DNA of 55,212 nt from an uncultured Actinomycetes bacterium (GTDB lineage Bacteria > Actinomycetota > Thermoleophilia > RBG-16-64-13): NCBI GenBank assembly GCA_903873715.1, contig CAIQPS010000018.1, forward strand, positions 1-55,212, in the 5' to 3' direction. Shown here piece by piece: positions 1-8,956 of the stretch (position 1 is the stretch's first letter; each line of letters opens with the position of its first letter). Under the pieces are notes generated by a model. It was not told where the DNA came from, searched no databases, and worked only from the letters and a program-made list of their open reading frames with translations. A program made the translations under genes and the position numbers.

Positions 1-2
1 GC

Positions 3-140
<138 letters not shown>

Positions 141-189
141 GGAGACCGGCAGGGCCTAGATCCGCAGACGGGTCGGGGGGACCGGCGCG

Positions 190-1068
190 ATGATCAGACG
201 CAGACGGGCGAGGTCCCGGCGCGGATGGCGCGCGTGGCTCAAGTTCGCGGCCGTCGTGGTCCTGGCGCTGTTCGCGGTCTTCTGCGGCTACTCGTTCGGA
301 GAGACGTACCGGATCGAGGTGACGGAGTATTCCTTCTCCAGCCCCGATCTGCCCGCGGCGTTCGATGGCACTCAGGTGGTGTTGCTCAACGACATCCACC
401 GGTCCCTCTTCTTCTCCCAGAAGCGGTTGGCGCACGTCGTCGACCAGGTCCAGGCCCTCGACCCCGATCTGATCGCGCTGGGCGGCGACTACGTCTGGGG
501 AGACCAAGACCTGGAAGGCCCGGTGTTCGCCGAACTGGGCCGCCTGAAAGCCCCGCTGGGGGTCTACGGGGTGCTCGGCAACCACGACTACACCGACCGC
601 GGAGACGGCGTCAAGGATCCGGCCCCGACCATCGAGGCGGCGGCCGCGGCAGGCATCCCGTTGCTCCACAACGCCGGGGCCTGGATACAGAAGTCGGGGC
701 AGCGCATCCGCTTGATAGGGGTCGCCGACCTGCAGGAGGGCCTGCCACTGATCGCCAACGGACTCGTGGGCATCGACGAGGGCGAATTCGTGATACTCCT
801 GTCCCACGAGCCCGACTACGCGGAGTACTTCCCCCGGAACACCGCCGCCCTCACCCTGTGCGGCCACACCCACGGCGGCCAGATCACCTTCTTCGGCCGG
901 TGGGCGCCGCTGGTGGCGAGCCACTACGGCCAGAAGTACCGCACCGGCATGGTGGACAACGGCGCCACCACAGTGGTCGTCTCCAACGGGGTGGGCTTCA
1001 TCCCGCCGCCGCTGCGGTTCTTCGCCAGGCCGCAGATCGTGGTGGTGACGCTGCACCGGGCACCGTAG
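190..1068 (+). CDS. Membrane-anchored metallophosphoesterase (YaeI/YkuE-like)
   Basis: 292 aa. An arginine-rich N-terminus and one hydrophobic helix (about residues 17-33) anchor the protein, with the catalytic domain predicted outside the membrane. The calcineurin-like metal site is complete and in order: NDIHRS (the first Asp and His), GGDYV, GNHDY, LSHEP and GHTHGGQ. These match the YaeI/YkuE group, whose studied members are phosphodiesterases or lipid-pyrophosphate hydrolases. The substrate here cannot be read from sequence. The ATG at 190 is preceded by a run of G at 175-180. It follows asd by 49 bp and may be co-transcribed with it. Confidence 0.85.
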   Translation: MIRRRRARSRRGWRAWLKFAAVVVLALFAVFCGYSFGETYRIEVTEYSFSSPDLPAAFDGTQVVLLNDIHRSLFFSQKRLAHVVDQVQALDPDLIALGGDYVWGDQDLEGPVFAELGRLKAPLGVYGVLGNHDYTDRGDGVKDPAPTIEAAAAAGIPLLHNAGAWIQKSGQRIRLIGVADLQEGLPLIANGLVGIDEGEFVILLSHEPDYAEYFPRNTAALTLCGHTHGGQITFFGRWAPLVASHYGQKYRTGMVDNGATTVVVSNGVGFIPPPLRFFARPQIVVVTLHRAP

Positions 1069-1119
1069 GGGGCGCCCATCTCCAACCATGGGCCTATGGC
1101 CCCCGTCCGCCCGCTGGGC

Positions 1120-1125
1120 TACGCT
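1120..1125 (+). promoter_or_regulatory. Candidate -10 box of a leaderless promoter for the helicase
   Basis: TACGCT lies exactly 6 nt before the ATG at 1132, so transcription would start at or next to the start codon. No Shine-Dalgarno sequence is visible and no good -35 is seen. The same geometry recurs at 3532-3537. Confidence 0.45.
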
Positions 1126-1131
1126 GTCCCC

Positions 1132-3390
1132 ATGAGAGACAGACGCCCATTGTTCGACCTTCTCTCGGCCGAGAACTTCCCGCAGATCGAGCACGAGACG
1201 GTGCTTCCGGCACGGGACGGCAAGCGCGCCGAGTTGCCGCAGGGCATGCACCTCCACCTGGCCGACGCGCTGGCAGCCCAGGGCATCAAAAGCCTGTGGA
1301 CCCACCAGGCCGAGTGCTGGGCGGCGTCCCAGCGAGGCGAGGACTTCATGGTCACCACGGGGACGGCTTCGGGCAAGAGCCTCTGCTTCAACCTCCCGGT
1401 CCTGGACGGCCTGCTCCGCGACCCCAAGGGCCGGGCCATCTACCTCTACCCCACCAAGGCGCTGGCCCAAGACCAGTTGCGCCGCATCCGCATGCTCGCC
1501 GGCCGCCAGGTGGAGACCGCCGCCTACGACGGCGACACACCGGCGGCGGCGCGGCAGTTGGCCCGCCAGAAGGCCCGGGTGCTCCTCACCAACCCGGACA
1601 TGATCCACGTCAGCCTGCTCCCCCGGCACGACCGTTGGGCGGAGTTCTTCCACAACCTCCGCTACGTCGTCATAGACGAGGCGCACACATACCGCGGGGT
1701 GTTCGGCAGCAACGTGGCCAACGTCATGCGCCGCCTCCGCCGGGTAGCGGCGATCTACGAGGCGGAGCCGAAGTTCATCCTCGCGTCGGCCACCATCCGG
1801 AACGCTCGCGAGCACGCAGTCAACCTCACCGGGGTGGAGGTCACCCACATAAGCGGCGACGGGGCACCGGTCGGTGCGCGCAAGATCGCGTTCTGGGAGC
1901 CGCCGCTGGTCGAGGACGAGCTCAACGTCCGCCGCAGCACCACCACGGAGGCGGCCGGTCTGCTGGCGCAGCTGATGACGAACAAGGTCCGGACCATCTG
2001 CTTCACCAAGTCGCGCCGCACCGCCGAGATCATCTACCAGCTCACCGCGGACCGCCTCAAGGAGATGGACCGGCCGCTGGCCGACCGCCTGTCACCCTAC
2101 CGGGCCGGCTACACCCCCGAGCAGCGCCGGGGTATCGAGGCGAAGCTGTTCAGCGGGGACCTTCTGGGCGTGGTCAGCACCAGCGCGCTCGAGCTGGGCA
2201 TAGACATCGGGGCCATCGACGCGGTGATCACCGTCGGATACCCGGGCACCATGGCCAGCCTGTGGCAGCAGTTCGGCCGGGCCGGCCGGGGCAAGGGCGA
2301 GAGCCTCGGTATCTTCATCGCGGGTAACGACGCGCTGGAACAGTTCTTCATCTGCCACCCGGACCTCATGCTCAACCGCGAGGTGGAGGCGGCCACAGTC
2401 GATTTCGCCAACCCGTACATCCATGTCGACCATCTGGCGGCGGCGGCCTACGAAGCCCCGCTGGACTTCGACGACATGCGGTTCTTCGGGCCAGGCCTGC
2501 CTGCGGCGCTCGAGAGGGCCGAGGAGGATGGCCTGCTCCGGCGCAAGCGGGACAGCTGGTACTTCACCGGGCCCGGGTTCCCCGCGGGGCGCATCGGCCT
2601 ACGCTCCACGGCGGGCGAGCAGTTCACCATCGTCGATGGGGAGACCGGCGACATCGTCGGCACCGAGGGCGCGGAGACGGCGTTCTCGGCGCTGCACCCG
2701 GGAGCCGTCTACCTGCACATGGGCGACAACTACCTGGTGACCGAGCTGGACATCGACGAGAGGGTGGCGCTGGTACGGCCGTTCTGGGACAGCTACCACA
2801 CGCTGCCGCGGCGCGAGGCCGACACCCGCATCATCAGCGACGACCTGCGGACCACCCACGGCCCCCTGACCCTGCACCTCGGCCGCATCGGGGTCACCAG
2901 CAAGGTCGTCGCGTTCCAGAAGCGCAAGACCGGCAGCAACGAAGTGCTCGGCACCGAGGAGTTGGACCTTCCCTCCCAGGAGTTCGTCACCGAGGCGATG
3001 TGGTTCACCATCCCCCCGGAGCTCTTCCCCACCGAGACAGAACTGGTGAAGCTGCCCGGGGCCATCCACGCGGTGGAGCACTCCCTGATCGCGCTTCTGC
3101 CGCTCTTCGCCATGTGCGACCGCTGGGACATCGGCGGGCTCTCCACACCCGTCCACTCCCAGACCGAGGAGCCGACCATCTTCATCTACGACGGCCATCC
3201 AGGAGGCGTCGGCATCTCCAGGCAGGGGTTCGAGCGGTTCGGCGAGTGGGCGGAGGCATCCTACCGGCTGGTGAGAGACTGCGCCTGCGACACCGGGTGC
3301 CCTTCATGCGTCCAGTCGCCGAAGTGCGGCAACTGGAACGAGCCGCTCGACAAGGAGCAGGCGTTGCGGTTGCTCGGAGCGATGCGGTGA
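1132..3390 (+). CDS. DEAD/DEAH-box helicase with C-terminal DUF1998 zinc domain (MrfA/YprA-like)
   Basis: 752 aa from ATG 1132. An in-frame ATG at 1096 would add 12 residues, but the TACGCT box 6 nt upstream favours 1132. Superfamily 2 motifs are in order: TGTASGKS (Walker A), VIDEAHTYRG (DEAH), SATIRN (motif III) and QQFGRAGRG (motif VI). The C-terminal DUF1998 part carries a cysteine cluster, CACDTGCPSC followed by KCGN, which binds zinc in the MrfA family. MrfA is a 3'-5' DNA helicase that repairs mitomycin-type damage together with the nuclease MrfB. No MrfB-like gene is adjacent here. DNA repair is therefore the family expectation, not a demonstrated role. Confidence 0.88.
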   Translation: MRDRRPLFDLLSAENFPQIEHETVLPARDGKRAELPQGMHLHLADALAAQGIKSLWTHQAECWAASQRGEDFMVTTGTASGKSLCFNLPVLDGLLRDPKGRAIYLYPTKALAQDQLRRIRMLAGRQVETAAYDGDTPAAARQLARQKARVLLTNPDMIHVSLLPRHDRWAEFFHNLRYVVIDEAHTYRGVFGSNVANVMRRLRRVAAIYEAEPKFILASATIRNAREHAVNLTGVEVTHISGDGAPVGARKIAFWEPPLVEDELNVRRSTTTEAAGLLAQLMTNKVRTICFTKSRRTAEIIYQLTADRLKEMDRPLADRLSPYRAGYTPEQRRGIEAKLFSGDLLGVVSTSALELGIDIGAIDAVITVGYPGTMASLWQQFGRAGRGKGESLGIFIAGNDALEQFFICHPDLMLNREVEAATVDFANPYIHVDHLAAAAYEAPLDFDDMRFFGPGLPAALERAEEDGLLRRKRDSWYFTGPGFPAGRIGLRSTAGEQFTIVDGETGDIVGTEGAETAFSALHPGAVYLHMGDNYLVTELDIDERVALVRPFWDSYHTLPRREADTRIISDDLRTTHGPLTLHLGRIGVTSKVVAFQKRKTGSNEVLGTEELDLPSQEFVTEAMWFTIPPELFPTETELVKLPGAIHAVEHSLIALLPLFAMCDRWDIGGLSTPVHSQTEEPTIFIYDGHPGGVGISRQGFERFGEWAEASYRLVRDCACDTGCPSCVQSPKCGNWNEPLDKEQALRLLGAMR

Positions 3391-3531
3391 GCCGCACGCG
3401 GCCGGCAGGCACGCCGCGGCAGCGCAGAGCGGCCTGCGGACCGCGCCTGTGCGCCACGAGGGCCGGCGGCCGACGCCCACACGCAGAGCGCGGTCGGCGG
3501 CACCGACCGGGGCGCGGCCGGGACTCGGTGC

Positions 3532-3537
3532 TATCCT
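3532..3537 (+). promoter_or_regulatory. Candidate -10 box of a leaderless promoter for the envelope operon
   Basis: TATCCT lies exactly 6 nt before the ATG at 3544. There is no ribosome-binding site between them. This is the likely promoter of the 3544-10969 gene run. No convincing -35 is seen in the GC-rich sequence before it. Confidence 0.5.
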
Positions 3538-3543
3538 AGCCCG

Positions 3544-4032
3544 ATGGAACCGGAGTACATCTCGGTCATCGGCGGTGGCCAATGTGGCGCCGCCGAATAT
3601 GCCGCAGCCGTAGAAGTGGGACGTTTGGTGGCGGAGGCTGGAGCCACACTGGTCTGCGGAGGCCTTTCGGGGATCATGGAAGCAGCCGCCCGCGGAGCCA
3701 AGGAAGCCGGCGGTGCAACCATCGGCATCCTTCCCGGGCATGAGCGGTCGCTCGCGAACCCCTACATCGACCACGTCGTCACCACGGGGATGGGCCACGC
3801 CCGTAATCTGGCGGTCGTCAGCTCGGGCGACGCGGTCATCGCCATCGGCGGCAGTTTCGGGACGCTCTCCGAGATCGGCCTCGCCGGCCGGGTGGGGCGC
3901 CCCGTGGTCATCCTGTCGGGTTGGCGCCTGCAGAACGACCAGGGCACGGAAGGCATATGGTACGCATCGTCCCCGCGTGAGGCCATGGCACTCGTACGCC
4001 AGGCTCTCTCGGCCAAGGGGACACCCCGCTGA
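3544..4032 (+). CDS. TIGR00725/LOG-like nucleotide-binding protein
   Basis: 162 aa Rossmann-like protein of the TIGR00725 group, related to DprA/Smf and the lysine-decarboxylase-like LOG family. The sequence shows VCGGLSGIMEAAARGAKEAGG, a glycine-rich phosphate-binding loop, then IAIGGSFGTLSEIGLA in place of the PGGFGTxxE motif of LOG enzymes. LOG proteins release cytokinin-type bases from nucleotides. TIGR00725 proteins lack an agreed function, so only nucleotide or nucleotide-sugar binding is claimed. Its TGA overlaps the amidase ATG by one base (TGATG), so the two are translationally coupled. It is the first gene of the envelope operon. Confidence 0.75.
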   Translation: MEPEYISVIGGGQCGAAEYAAAVEVGRLVAEAGATLVCGGLSGIMEAAARGAKEAGGATIGILPGHERSLANPYIDHVVTTGMGHARNLAVVSSGDAVIAIGGSFGTLSEIGLAGRVGRPVVILSGWRLQNDQGTEGIWYASSPREAMALVRQALSAKGTPR

Positions 4033-4985
4033 TGGCCGCACCCCGCCGGCCCGAGACGAAAGAGCTCATCCGGACCCTGCACTCCAAGCGGCGCAGGCGG
4101 AGGGTCACCCGGCTCGCGCTCACAGGATCCGTGGCTGTGGCCGTTCTGGCCGCGGTGATCGCCGGGGCGGTGCTGGCCGCCGACCGGCTGGGCGGCACGA
4201 CGCAGACCACCGCGTCCGTGATGGCGGCAGTGTCCACCACCGTGCGGAGCACTACCACGAGCGAGGCGCCTCCCACCACGGCGACCACCCAGCAAGCGTC
4301 GACGACCACGCAGAGCACCCCGCCCACCACGTCGGAGAACGCCTGGTTGTCCGGCAAGGTGGTGGCGGTCGACCCCGGCCATCAGAGCAGGGCGGACTAC
4401 GAACTGGAGCCCATCGGCCCCGGTAGCTCCACCGAGAAGGCCCGGGTCAGCAGCGGCACGGCCAGCCCCACCACCGGCACGCCGGAGAGCGAGGTCACCC
4501 TGGCGGTCGGCCTCAAGCTGCGGGATGCGCTCGAAGCGCTCGGCATCGAGGTCGTCATGACCCGTACGACCCAGGACGTCGACGTCCCCAACAGCGAGCG
4601 GGCCAGGATCGCCAACGAAGCTAGCGCCGACCTCGCCGTCCGGCTGCACTGCGACGGCGCCACGGACGAATCCGTCCACGGCCTGTTCACGCTGTATCCG
4701 GCGTCCATCAAGGGGTGGACCGACGACATCGCGGCGGAATCGAAGAAGGCGGCCCAGATAGTGCAGGACGCGGTCATCGCCGCGACGGGTGCGAAAGACA
4801 GGGGAACGCAGGAGCGGAGCGACCTCACCGGCTTCAACTGGTCGGACGTCCCGGATATCCTCATCGAGATGGGCTTTATGACGAACGCCGCCGAGGATAA
4901 GCTTCTCGAGAGCGATCGCTATCAGGATAAGATCGTGCAGGGATTGGTCGACGGTATCGTCGAATATTTGAAGACAAAGTCATGA
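4032..4985 (+). CDS. N-acetylmuramoyl-L-alanine amidase (Amidase_3)
   Basis: 317 aa. A basic cytoplasmic head, a transmembrane helix (about residues 28-50) and a Thr/Ser-rich stalk (about 55-100) place the catalytic domain outside the membrane. The zinc and catalytic residues of the Amidase_3 family are present: His in VAVDPGHQ, Glu in GTPESEVTLAVG, His in AVRLHCDGA and the catalytic Glu in DILIEMGFMTN. The enzyme should cut the amide bond between N-acetylmuramic acid and the stem peptide. It is coupled to the upstream gene by a one-base overlap and is followed 22 bp later by the UDP-glucose dehydrogenase gene. Confidence 0.9.
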   Translation: MAAPRRPETKELIRTLHSKRRRRRVTRLALTGSVAVAVLAAVIAGAVLAADRLGGTTQTTASVMAAVSTTVRSTTTSEAPPTTATTQQASTTTQSTPPTTSENAWLSGKVVAVDPGHQSRADYELEPIGPGSSTEKARVSSGTASPTTGTPESEVTLAVGLKLRDALEALGIEVVMTRTTQDVDVPNSERARIANEASADLAVRLHCDGATDESVHGLFTLYPASIKGWTDDIAAESKKAAQIVQDAVIAATGAKDRGTQERSDLTGFNWSDVPDILIEMGFMTNAAEDKLLESDRYQDKIVQGLVDGIVEYLKTKS

Positions 4986-5007
4986 AACGAGTCGAAGGCT
5001 GGGTGCG

Positions 5008-6294
5008 ATGAGCCGTTTGGCGGTGATCGGGGCAGGGTACGTCGGGTTGGTCACGGCGGCCTGCATGGCACATATCGGACACGACGTGGTGGCGCTGGAC
5101 GTCAACCGGAGCAAGGTGGAGCTGCTCCAGGCGGGAGGCGTCCCCATCTACGAGCCCGGGCTCGCGGAGCTGATCGCCGCACATCGCGACCGCATCGCCT
5201 TCACCAGCGACCTGGGGTCGGCCTACGCGGGGGCGAAGTTCGTCTTTCTGTGCGTCGACACCCCGCCCACGTACTCGGGCGACGCCGATCTGTCCCGCAT
5301 CTGGCAGGCCCTCGACCGGCTCCCGGTGGACGAGGCCAGCCGCATCCTGGTGACGAAGTCGACGGTGCCGGTGGGGACCGGGGCCGCCATCCAGATGGAG
5401 CTCAAGAACCGTGGGCTCGACAACATCCACTACGCGTCCAACCCGGAGTTCCTCCGCGAGGGGTCGGCCATCGGGGACTTCATGCACGCGGACCGCGTGG
5501 TCGTGGGGGCCGACGAGCCCGGCATCGCCGAAGAGGTGGCCGAGCTCTACAAGGGCATCGACGCTCCGGTGCTGACCACGGGCGTCGCTTCGGCGGAGAT
5601 GATCAAGTACGCCTCCAACGCCTTCCTGGCCACCAAGATCAGCTTCATCAACGAGATCGCCAACGTCTGCGAGATGACCGGGGCGGACGTGTCCGTGGTC
5701 GCCCAGGGCATGGGGATGGACAAGCGCATCGGGCCGCACTTCCTGCAGGCGGGCATCGGCTACGGCGGCAGCTGCTTCCCCAAGGACGTGCTCGCTCTCA
5801 AGCAGATCGCCGGCAACTCGGGCTATCACTTCCAGCTGCTCAACGCGGTCATCGAGGTCAACGAGCTGCAGAAGCGCAAGGTCATCCACAAGCTCAAGAG
5901 CCATCTGGGCCCCGAGCTGCGCGGGTTCAAGATCGCCCTGCTCGGCCTGGCCTTCAAGCCCAACACCGACGACATCCGGCAGGCGTCCTCCATCGTGCTC
6001 GCCGAGCGGCTCATGGCCGAGGGCGTCAAGGTCGTGGGCTACGACCCGGTGGCCATGGACAACATCAAGGCCCTGCTACCGTCGTTCTGCTGCACCTCGT
6101 CGGCCATGGAGGCCCTGGACGGCGCCGACGCGTGCGTCCTCGTGACCGAGTGGCAGGAGTTCCTGGACCTCGATTGGGCGGCCGCCCTCGACACGATGGC
6201 CCGTCCCGTGGTCATCGACGGTAGGAACGCGCTCGACGGCGCCCGCCTGACCGACCTCGGGTTCACCTACGAAGGAGTAGGGAGAAAGTCGTAG
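5008..6294 (+). CDS. ugd: UDP-glucose 6-dehydrogenase
   Basis: 428 aa, normal length for the UDP-glucose/GDP-mannose dehydrogenase family. The N-terminal NAD fold has GAGYVGLV. The middle domain has SNPEFLREGSAIGDF and the catalytic cysteine in YGGSCFPKD (about Cys256). The C-terminal UDP-binding domain has GLAFKPNTDDIRQASS. The reaction oxidises UDP-glucose to UDP-glucuronate with two NAD, giving an acidic sugar for exopolysaccharide or cell-wall polymers. Nearby O-antigen-ligase-type proteins fit that role. GDP-mannose is a less likely substrate. Confidence 0.9.
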   Translation: MSRLAVIGAGYVGLVTAACMAHIGHDVVALDVNRSKVELLQAGGVPIYEPGLAELIAAHRDRIAFTSDLGSAYAGAKFVFLCVDTPPTYSGDADLSRIWQALDRLPVDEASRILVTKSTVPVGTGAAIQMELKNRGLDNIHYASNPEFLREGSAIGDFMHADRVVVGADEPGIAEEVAELYKGIDAPVLTTGVASAEMIKYASNAFLATKISFINEIANVCEMTGADVSVVAQGMGMDKRIGPHFLQAGIGYGGSCFPKDVLALKQIAGNSGYHFQLLNAVIEVNELQKRKVIHKLKSHLGPELRGFKIALLGLAFKPNTDDIRQASSIVLAERLMAEGVKVVGYDPVAMDNIKALLPSFCCTSSAMEALDGADACVLVTEWQEFLDLDWAAALDTMARPVVIDGRNALDGARLTDLGFTYEGVGRKS

Positions 6295-6305
6295 CGGCAG
6301 GTCTC

Positions 6306-7796
6306 ATGTCCCGGCGCTCGCCGGGAGCCCGTATACGGTGCTGGTTGGTCGCCGGTGCGGCGGGATTGCTCGTCGTGGCGGCAGTGCCCGCGGTCCGGGA
6401 CGCCTGGCAGGTGAACCAGGCGGGCATCGTGCTCAACCGGGCCATCGTGGAGAGCGGCGCGTCCATCCGGGCGGCATCGGCCCGGGTCGCGACCGCACCC
6501 GAGACGGGCGACGAGCCCGTCATCCTGGCGACCAGCGGAGACTACCAACTCACCCCCGAGGCCAAGGCCCTCCTCGAGCGGTCCCTGGCGCTCATGGAAG
6601 ACGCGGCGGACCGCGGGCCACACACCGCGTCGCGGGAGGTGCCCATCTGGCGCACGTACGGGGCGGCCGCCCGCATGCTGCCCTCGGACCACGCCTTCGA
6701 GCTCCTGTCCCGCTCGCGCAACGCGGGGCGGCTCGATTGGTACGGGCAACTATGGTTCGGTGAGGTCGCCTCCGCCACGGGCCGCTGGAGCGAAGCCGCG
6801 GACGCGTACCGAAGGGTGGACGTGAGCAACCTGCTCGTCTACCGGGCGGAAGCGCACATCAAGGCCGGTGAGAAGGAACTCGCGCTGAGGGAGCTGACGC
6901 TCGCCAAGATGAGCCTCGACGCCCTCGTCGACCGGGAACGAGCGAGACTGCTGCTGCTCGACCGGACAGGCAACCAGCCGTCCGCCATGACCGGCATGCT
7001 CACCCGCCCGGCCGAGCGGGCCACGACGCTCTACCGCATCGGGCACGCCTTGCTGTCGCTCGGCCTGCCCTCGGACGCGAGGCCGATCCTGGAGGAAGGC
7101 CTGGCGGCCGCGGAGACCTCTTCGCCGGGCGCCGGCACCGAGGTGAACCTCCGGTTCGACCTGGCCGCGGCGCTGGCGGCGACCCTTCCCGAGGGCCCAC
7201 CGGGGACCGGCGACAGAGCCTACTCGTACTACACGGCACCCGGGGAATTGGACCGTCTGACGGGGGTCATCCACATCAGGGCACTGCTCCATCAGGCGCT
7301 CGCGCTCGATGCGTCCGCCAGGTCGTATACGCGGGCCGGCACCATCCTCATGACCATCGGGGACGAGAGGCTCGGCCTCAGCATGCTGGACAGGGCCATC
7401 CAGGCCGACCCCCGTTCGCCCGATGCCTACATCGGGCTGGGCGACTACTACGACCGGCACCTGATGGGCTACGTGGCCCGCACTCTCTACCAGCACGCCG
7501 CCGAGCTCATGCCGGATGAGCCGGCGATCATCTCCGCGCTGGCGGTCAGCACGTTCAAGACGTCCTCCCACGCCGACGCGCTCCCGCTGCTGGAGCGGGC
7601 GGCCGGCATGGGGACCACCAACCCGTACGTGTTCGCCTTCCTCGGCGACTGCTACTCGGAACTCGGCCGGACCGCCGATGCGGCCGGCGCCTGGAACAAG
7701 GGCCTCGAGCGCTTCCCCGACGACCCGGCGCTCAAGACCCGGCTCGACGCGCTGCCAGGCGCCACACCCCCGGCACAGACGGGGGCCGGCTCGTGA
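6306..7796 (+). CDS. TPR-repeat protein with N-terminal membrane anchor
   Basis: 496 aa. It starts with a basic head and one hydrophobic helix (about residues 13-32). Helical repeats follow: the last third has clear TPR signatures such as AIQADPRSPDAYIGLGDYYD and PYVFAFLGDCYSELGRTADAAGAWNKGLE. Such proteins act as scaffolds and often sit beside polysaccharide polymerases or ligases. The gene starts 11 bp after ugd, and its TGA overlaps the next GTG start by 4 bp. A scaffold role in envelope polymer assembly is inferred from position only. Confidence 0.75.
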   Translation: MSRRSPGARIRCWLVAGAAGLLVVAAVPAVRDAWQVNQAGIVLNRAIVESGASIRAASARVATAPETGDEPVILATSGDYQLTPEAKALLERSLALMEDAADRGPHTASREVPIWRTYGAAARMLPSDHAFELLSRSRNAGRLDWYGQLWFGEVASATGRWSEAADAYRRVDVSNLLVYRAEAHIKAGEKELALRELTLAKMSLDALVDRERARLLLLDRTGNQPSAMTGMLTRPAERATTLYRIGHALLSLGLPSDARPILEEGLAAAETSSPGAGTEVNLRFDLAAALAATLPEGPPGTGDRAYSYYTAPGELDRLTGVIHIRALLHQALALDASARSYTRAGTILMTIGDERLGLSMLDRAIQADPRSPDAYIGLGDYYDRHLMGYVARTLYQHAAELMPDEPAIISALAVSTFKTSSHADALPLLERAAGMGTTNPYVFAFLGDCYSELGRTADAAGAWNKGLERFPDDPALKTRLDALPGATPPAQTGAGS

Positions 7797-8923
7797 TCCG
7801 GGGCCGGTCCATCGGGGTCGTCCTCATCCAAGCCGGGGCTGCACTGATGGGCGTCGCGGTCCTCTTCGCCTGGTGGGCCTCGCCCGACCGGCTGGCGAGC
7901 CTACCCTCGTCGGTCATCGCCCTCGTGGGGTGCGCCCTGGTGCTCGTCGTGACCGGGCCGGCCCTGCGCCCGCTCGCCCGGAAGCTCAAGCCGGGGCACC
8001 TGGCCTGGTTCTTCATAGTGGCAGGGGTCCTCGCGCTGCTGACGGCCTTCTTCACCAGCCGCTGGCCGGGGTACAAGCTGGGGTGGCTCGACACCGTCTA
8101 TTCCGCGCTCCCGTCGATCCGCTCGTTCTCCTGGGGAAAGGCGGGGCTACAACCGAACCAGACCGGCGGGTTCCTCGCCGTATGCACAGCGTTCGCCGCC
8201 GGCGTCGCGGCCACCCCGAAGGCTCCGCGGCCGTGGCGCCGCGCTTGTCTCATCCTGGCCGTGCCCGGGTCGATCGTGGTGGTGATGACCGGTTCCCGGG
8301 CCGCACTGGCCGGCCTGCTGCTGGTCTATTTCGCCATCCTGGTGATCCGAAGTCGGCGCCTACTCTGGGCCTGGGCGGCCGGCGTGGTCGTGGTGGGCGC
8401 CGGGTTGTTCGCATCCGGGCAGACGTCCAGGTTCTTCGGCTTCTTCCTGGCCGACGAGAGCCTCGACACGAAGCTGGCGTCGCGGCTGGACATCTGGTCT
8501 TCGGCACTCAGGGGCATCCAGGACCACTTCTTCACCGGGATCGGCCTAGGAGTCTTCAACCACGTGATCCCGGCCCGATATCCCTACCACGTGGTGGGTC
8601 TGTCGTATCAGGTCTCACAAGCGCACAACCTCTTCCTCGACGTGACCCTGAGCATCGGTTTCCCGGGACTCGTCGGGCTCGTCCTGCTGCTTGCCGGGAG
8701 CATCATCCTGGCCGTGAAGTGGATAAGGACCGAAGGCAGGAGCGCACCCATCGCGTTGGGGATACTGGCATCGTTCGTCGTATACCTGGTGTTCGGTATC
8801 ACCGACTCCATCAGCCTGTCGGTGCCCACCAGCTTCATACTCTGGTTGTGGCCGGCCGCGCTGGTCCTGCTCCATGCCCAGCAAGGATGGGAGACCTCTG
8901 GGAATGGCAAAGACGGATGGTAG
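7793..8923 (+). CDS. O-antigen ligase/polymerase-type membrane protein (Wzy_C)
   Basis: 376 aa with about ten predicted membrane helices. It starts at a GTG that overlaps the upstream stop (GTGA). The family signature region is visible: TGSRAALAGLLLVYF in one helix, then the large loop RLDIWSSALRGIQDHFFTGIGLG and HNLFLDVTLSIGFPGL. WaaL and Wzy proteins of this clan transfer or polymerise undecaprenyl-linked glycans at the outer face of the membrane. In a monoderm-type cell the acceptor could be a wall polymer or a glycoprotein. No glycosyltransferase is adjacent, so the glycan must be made elsewhere. Confidence 0.8.
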   Translation: MIRGRSIGVVLIQAGAALMGVAVLFAWWASPDRLASLPSSVIALVGCALVLVVTGPALRPLARKLKPGHLAWFFIVAGVLALLTAFFTSRWPGYKLGWLDTVYSALPSIRSFSWGKAGLQPNQTGGFLAVCTAFAAGVAATPKAPRPWRRACLILAVPGSIVVVMTGSRAALAGLLLVYFAILVIRSRRLLWAWAAGVVVVGAGLFASGQTSRFFGFFLADESLDTKLASRLDIWSSALRGIQDHFFTGIGLGVFNHVIPARYPYHVVGLSYQVSQAHNLFLDVTLSIGFPGLVGLVLLLAGSIILAVKWIRTEGRSAPIALGILASFVVYLVFGITDSISLSVPTSFILWLWPAALVLLHAQQGWETSGNGKDGW

Positions 8924-8956
8924 TATTCGACCCAAGAAGCCTCCTGCGAAGAGATC

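Noticed and set aside
225-2327. A 700-codon open frame on the plus strand
   Set aside because: It is the +2 shadow of the metallophosphoesterase and helicase genes, with Arg/Pro/Gly-rich composition typical of off-frame GC-rich DNA.
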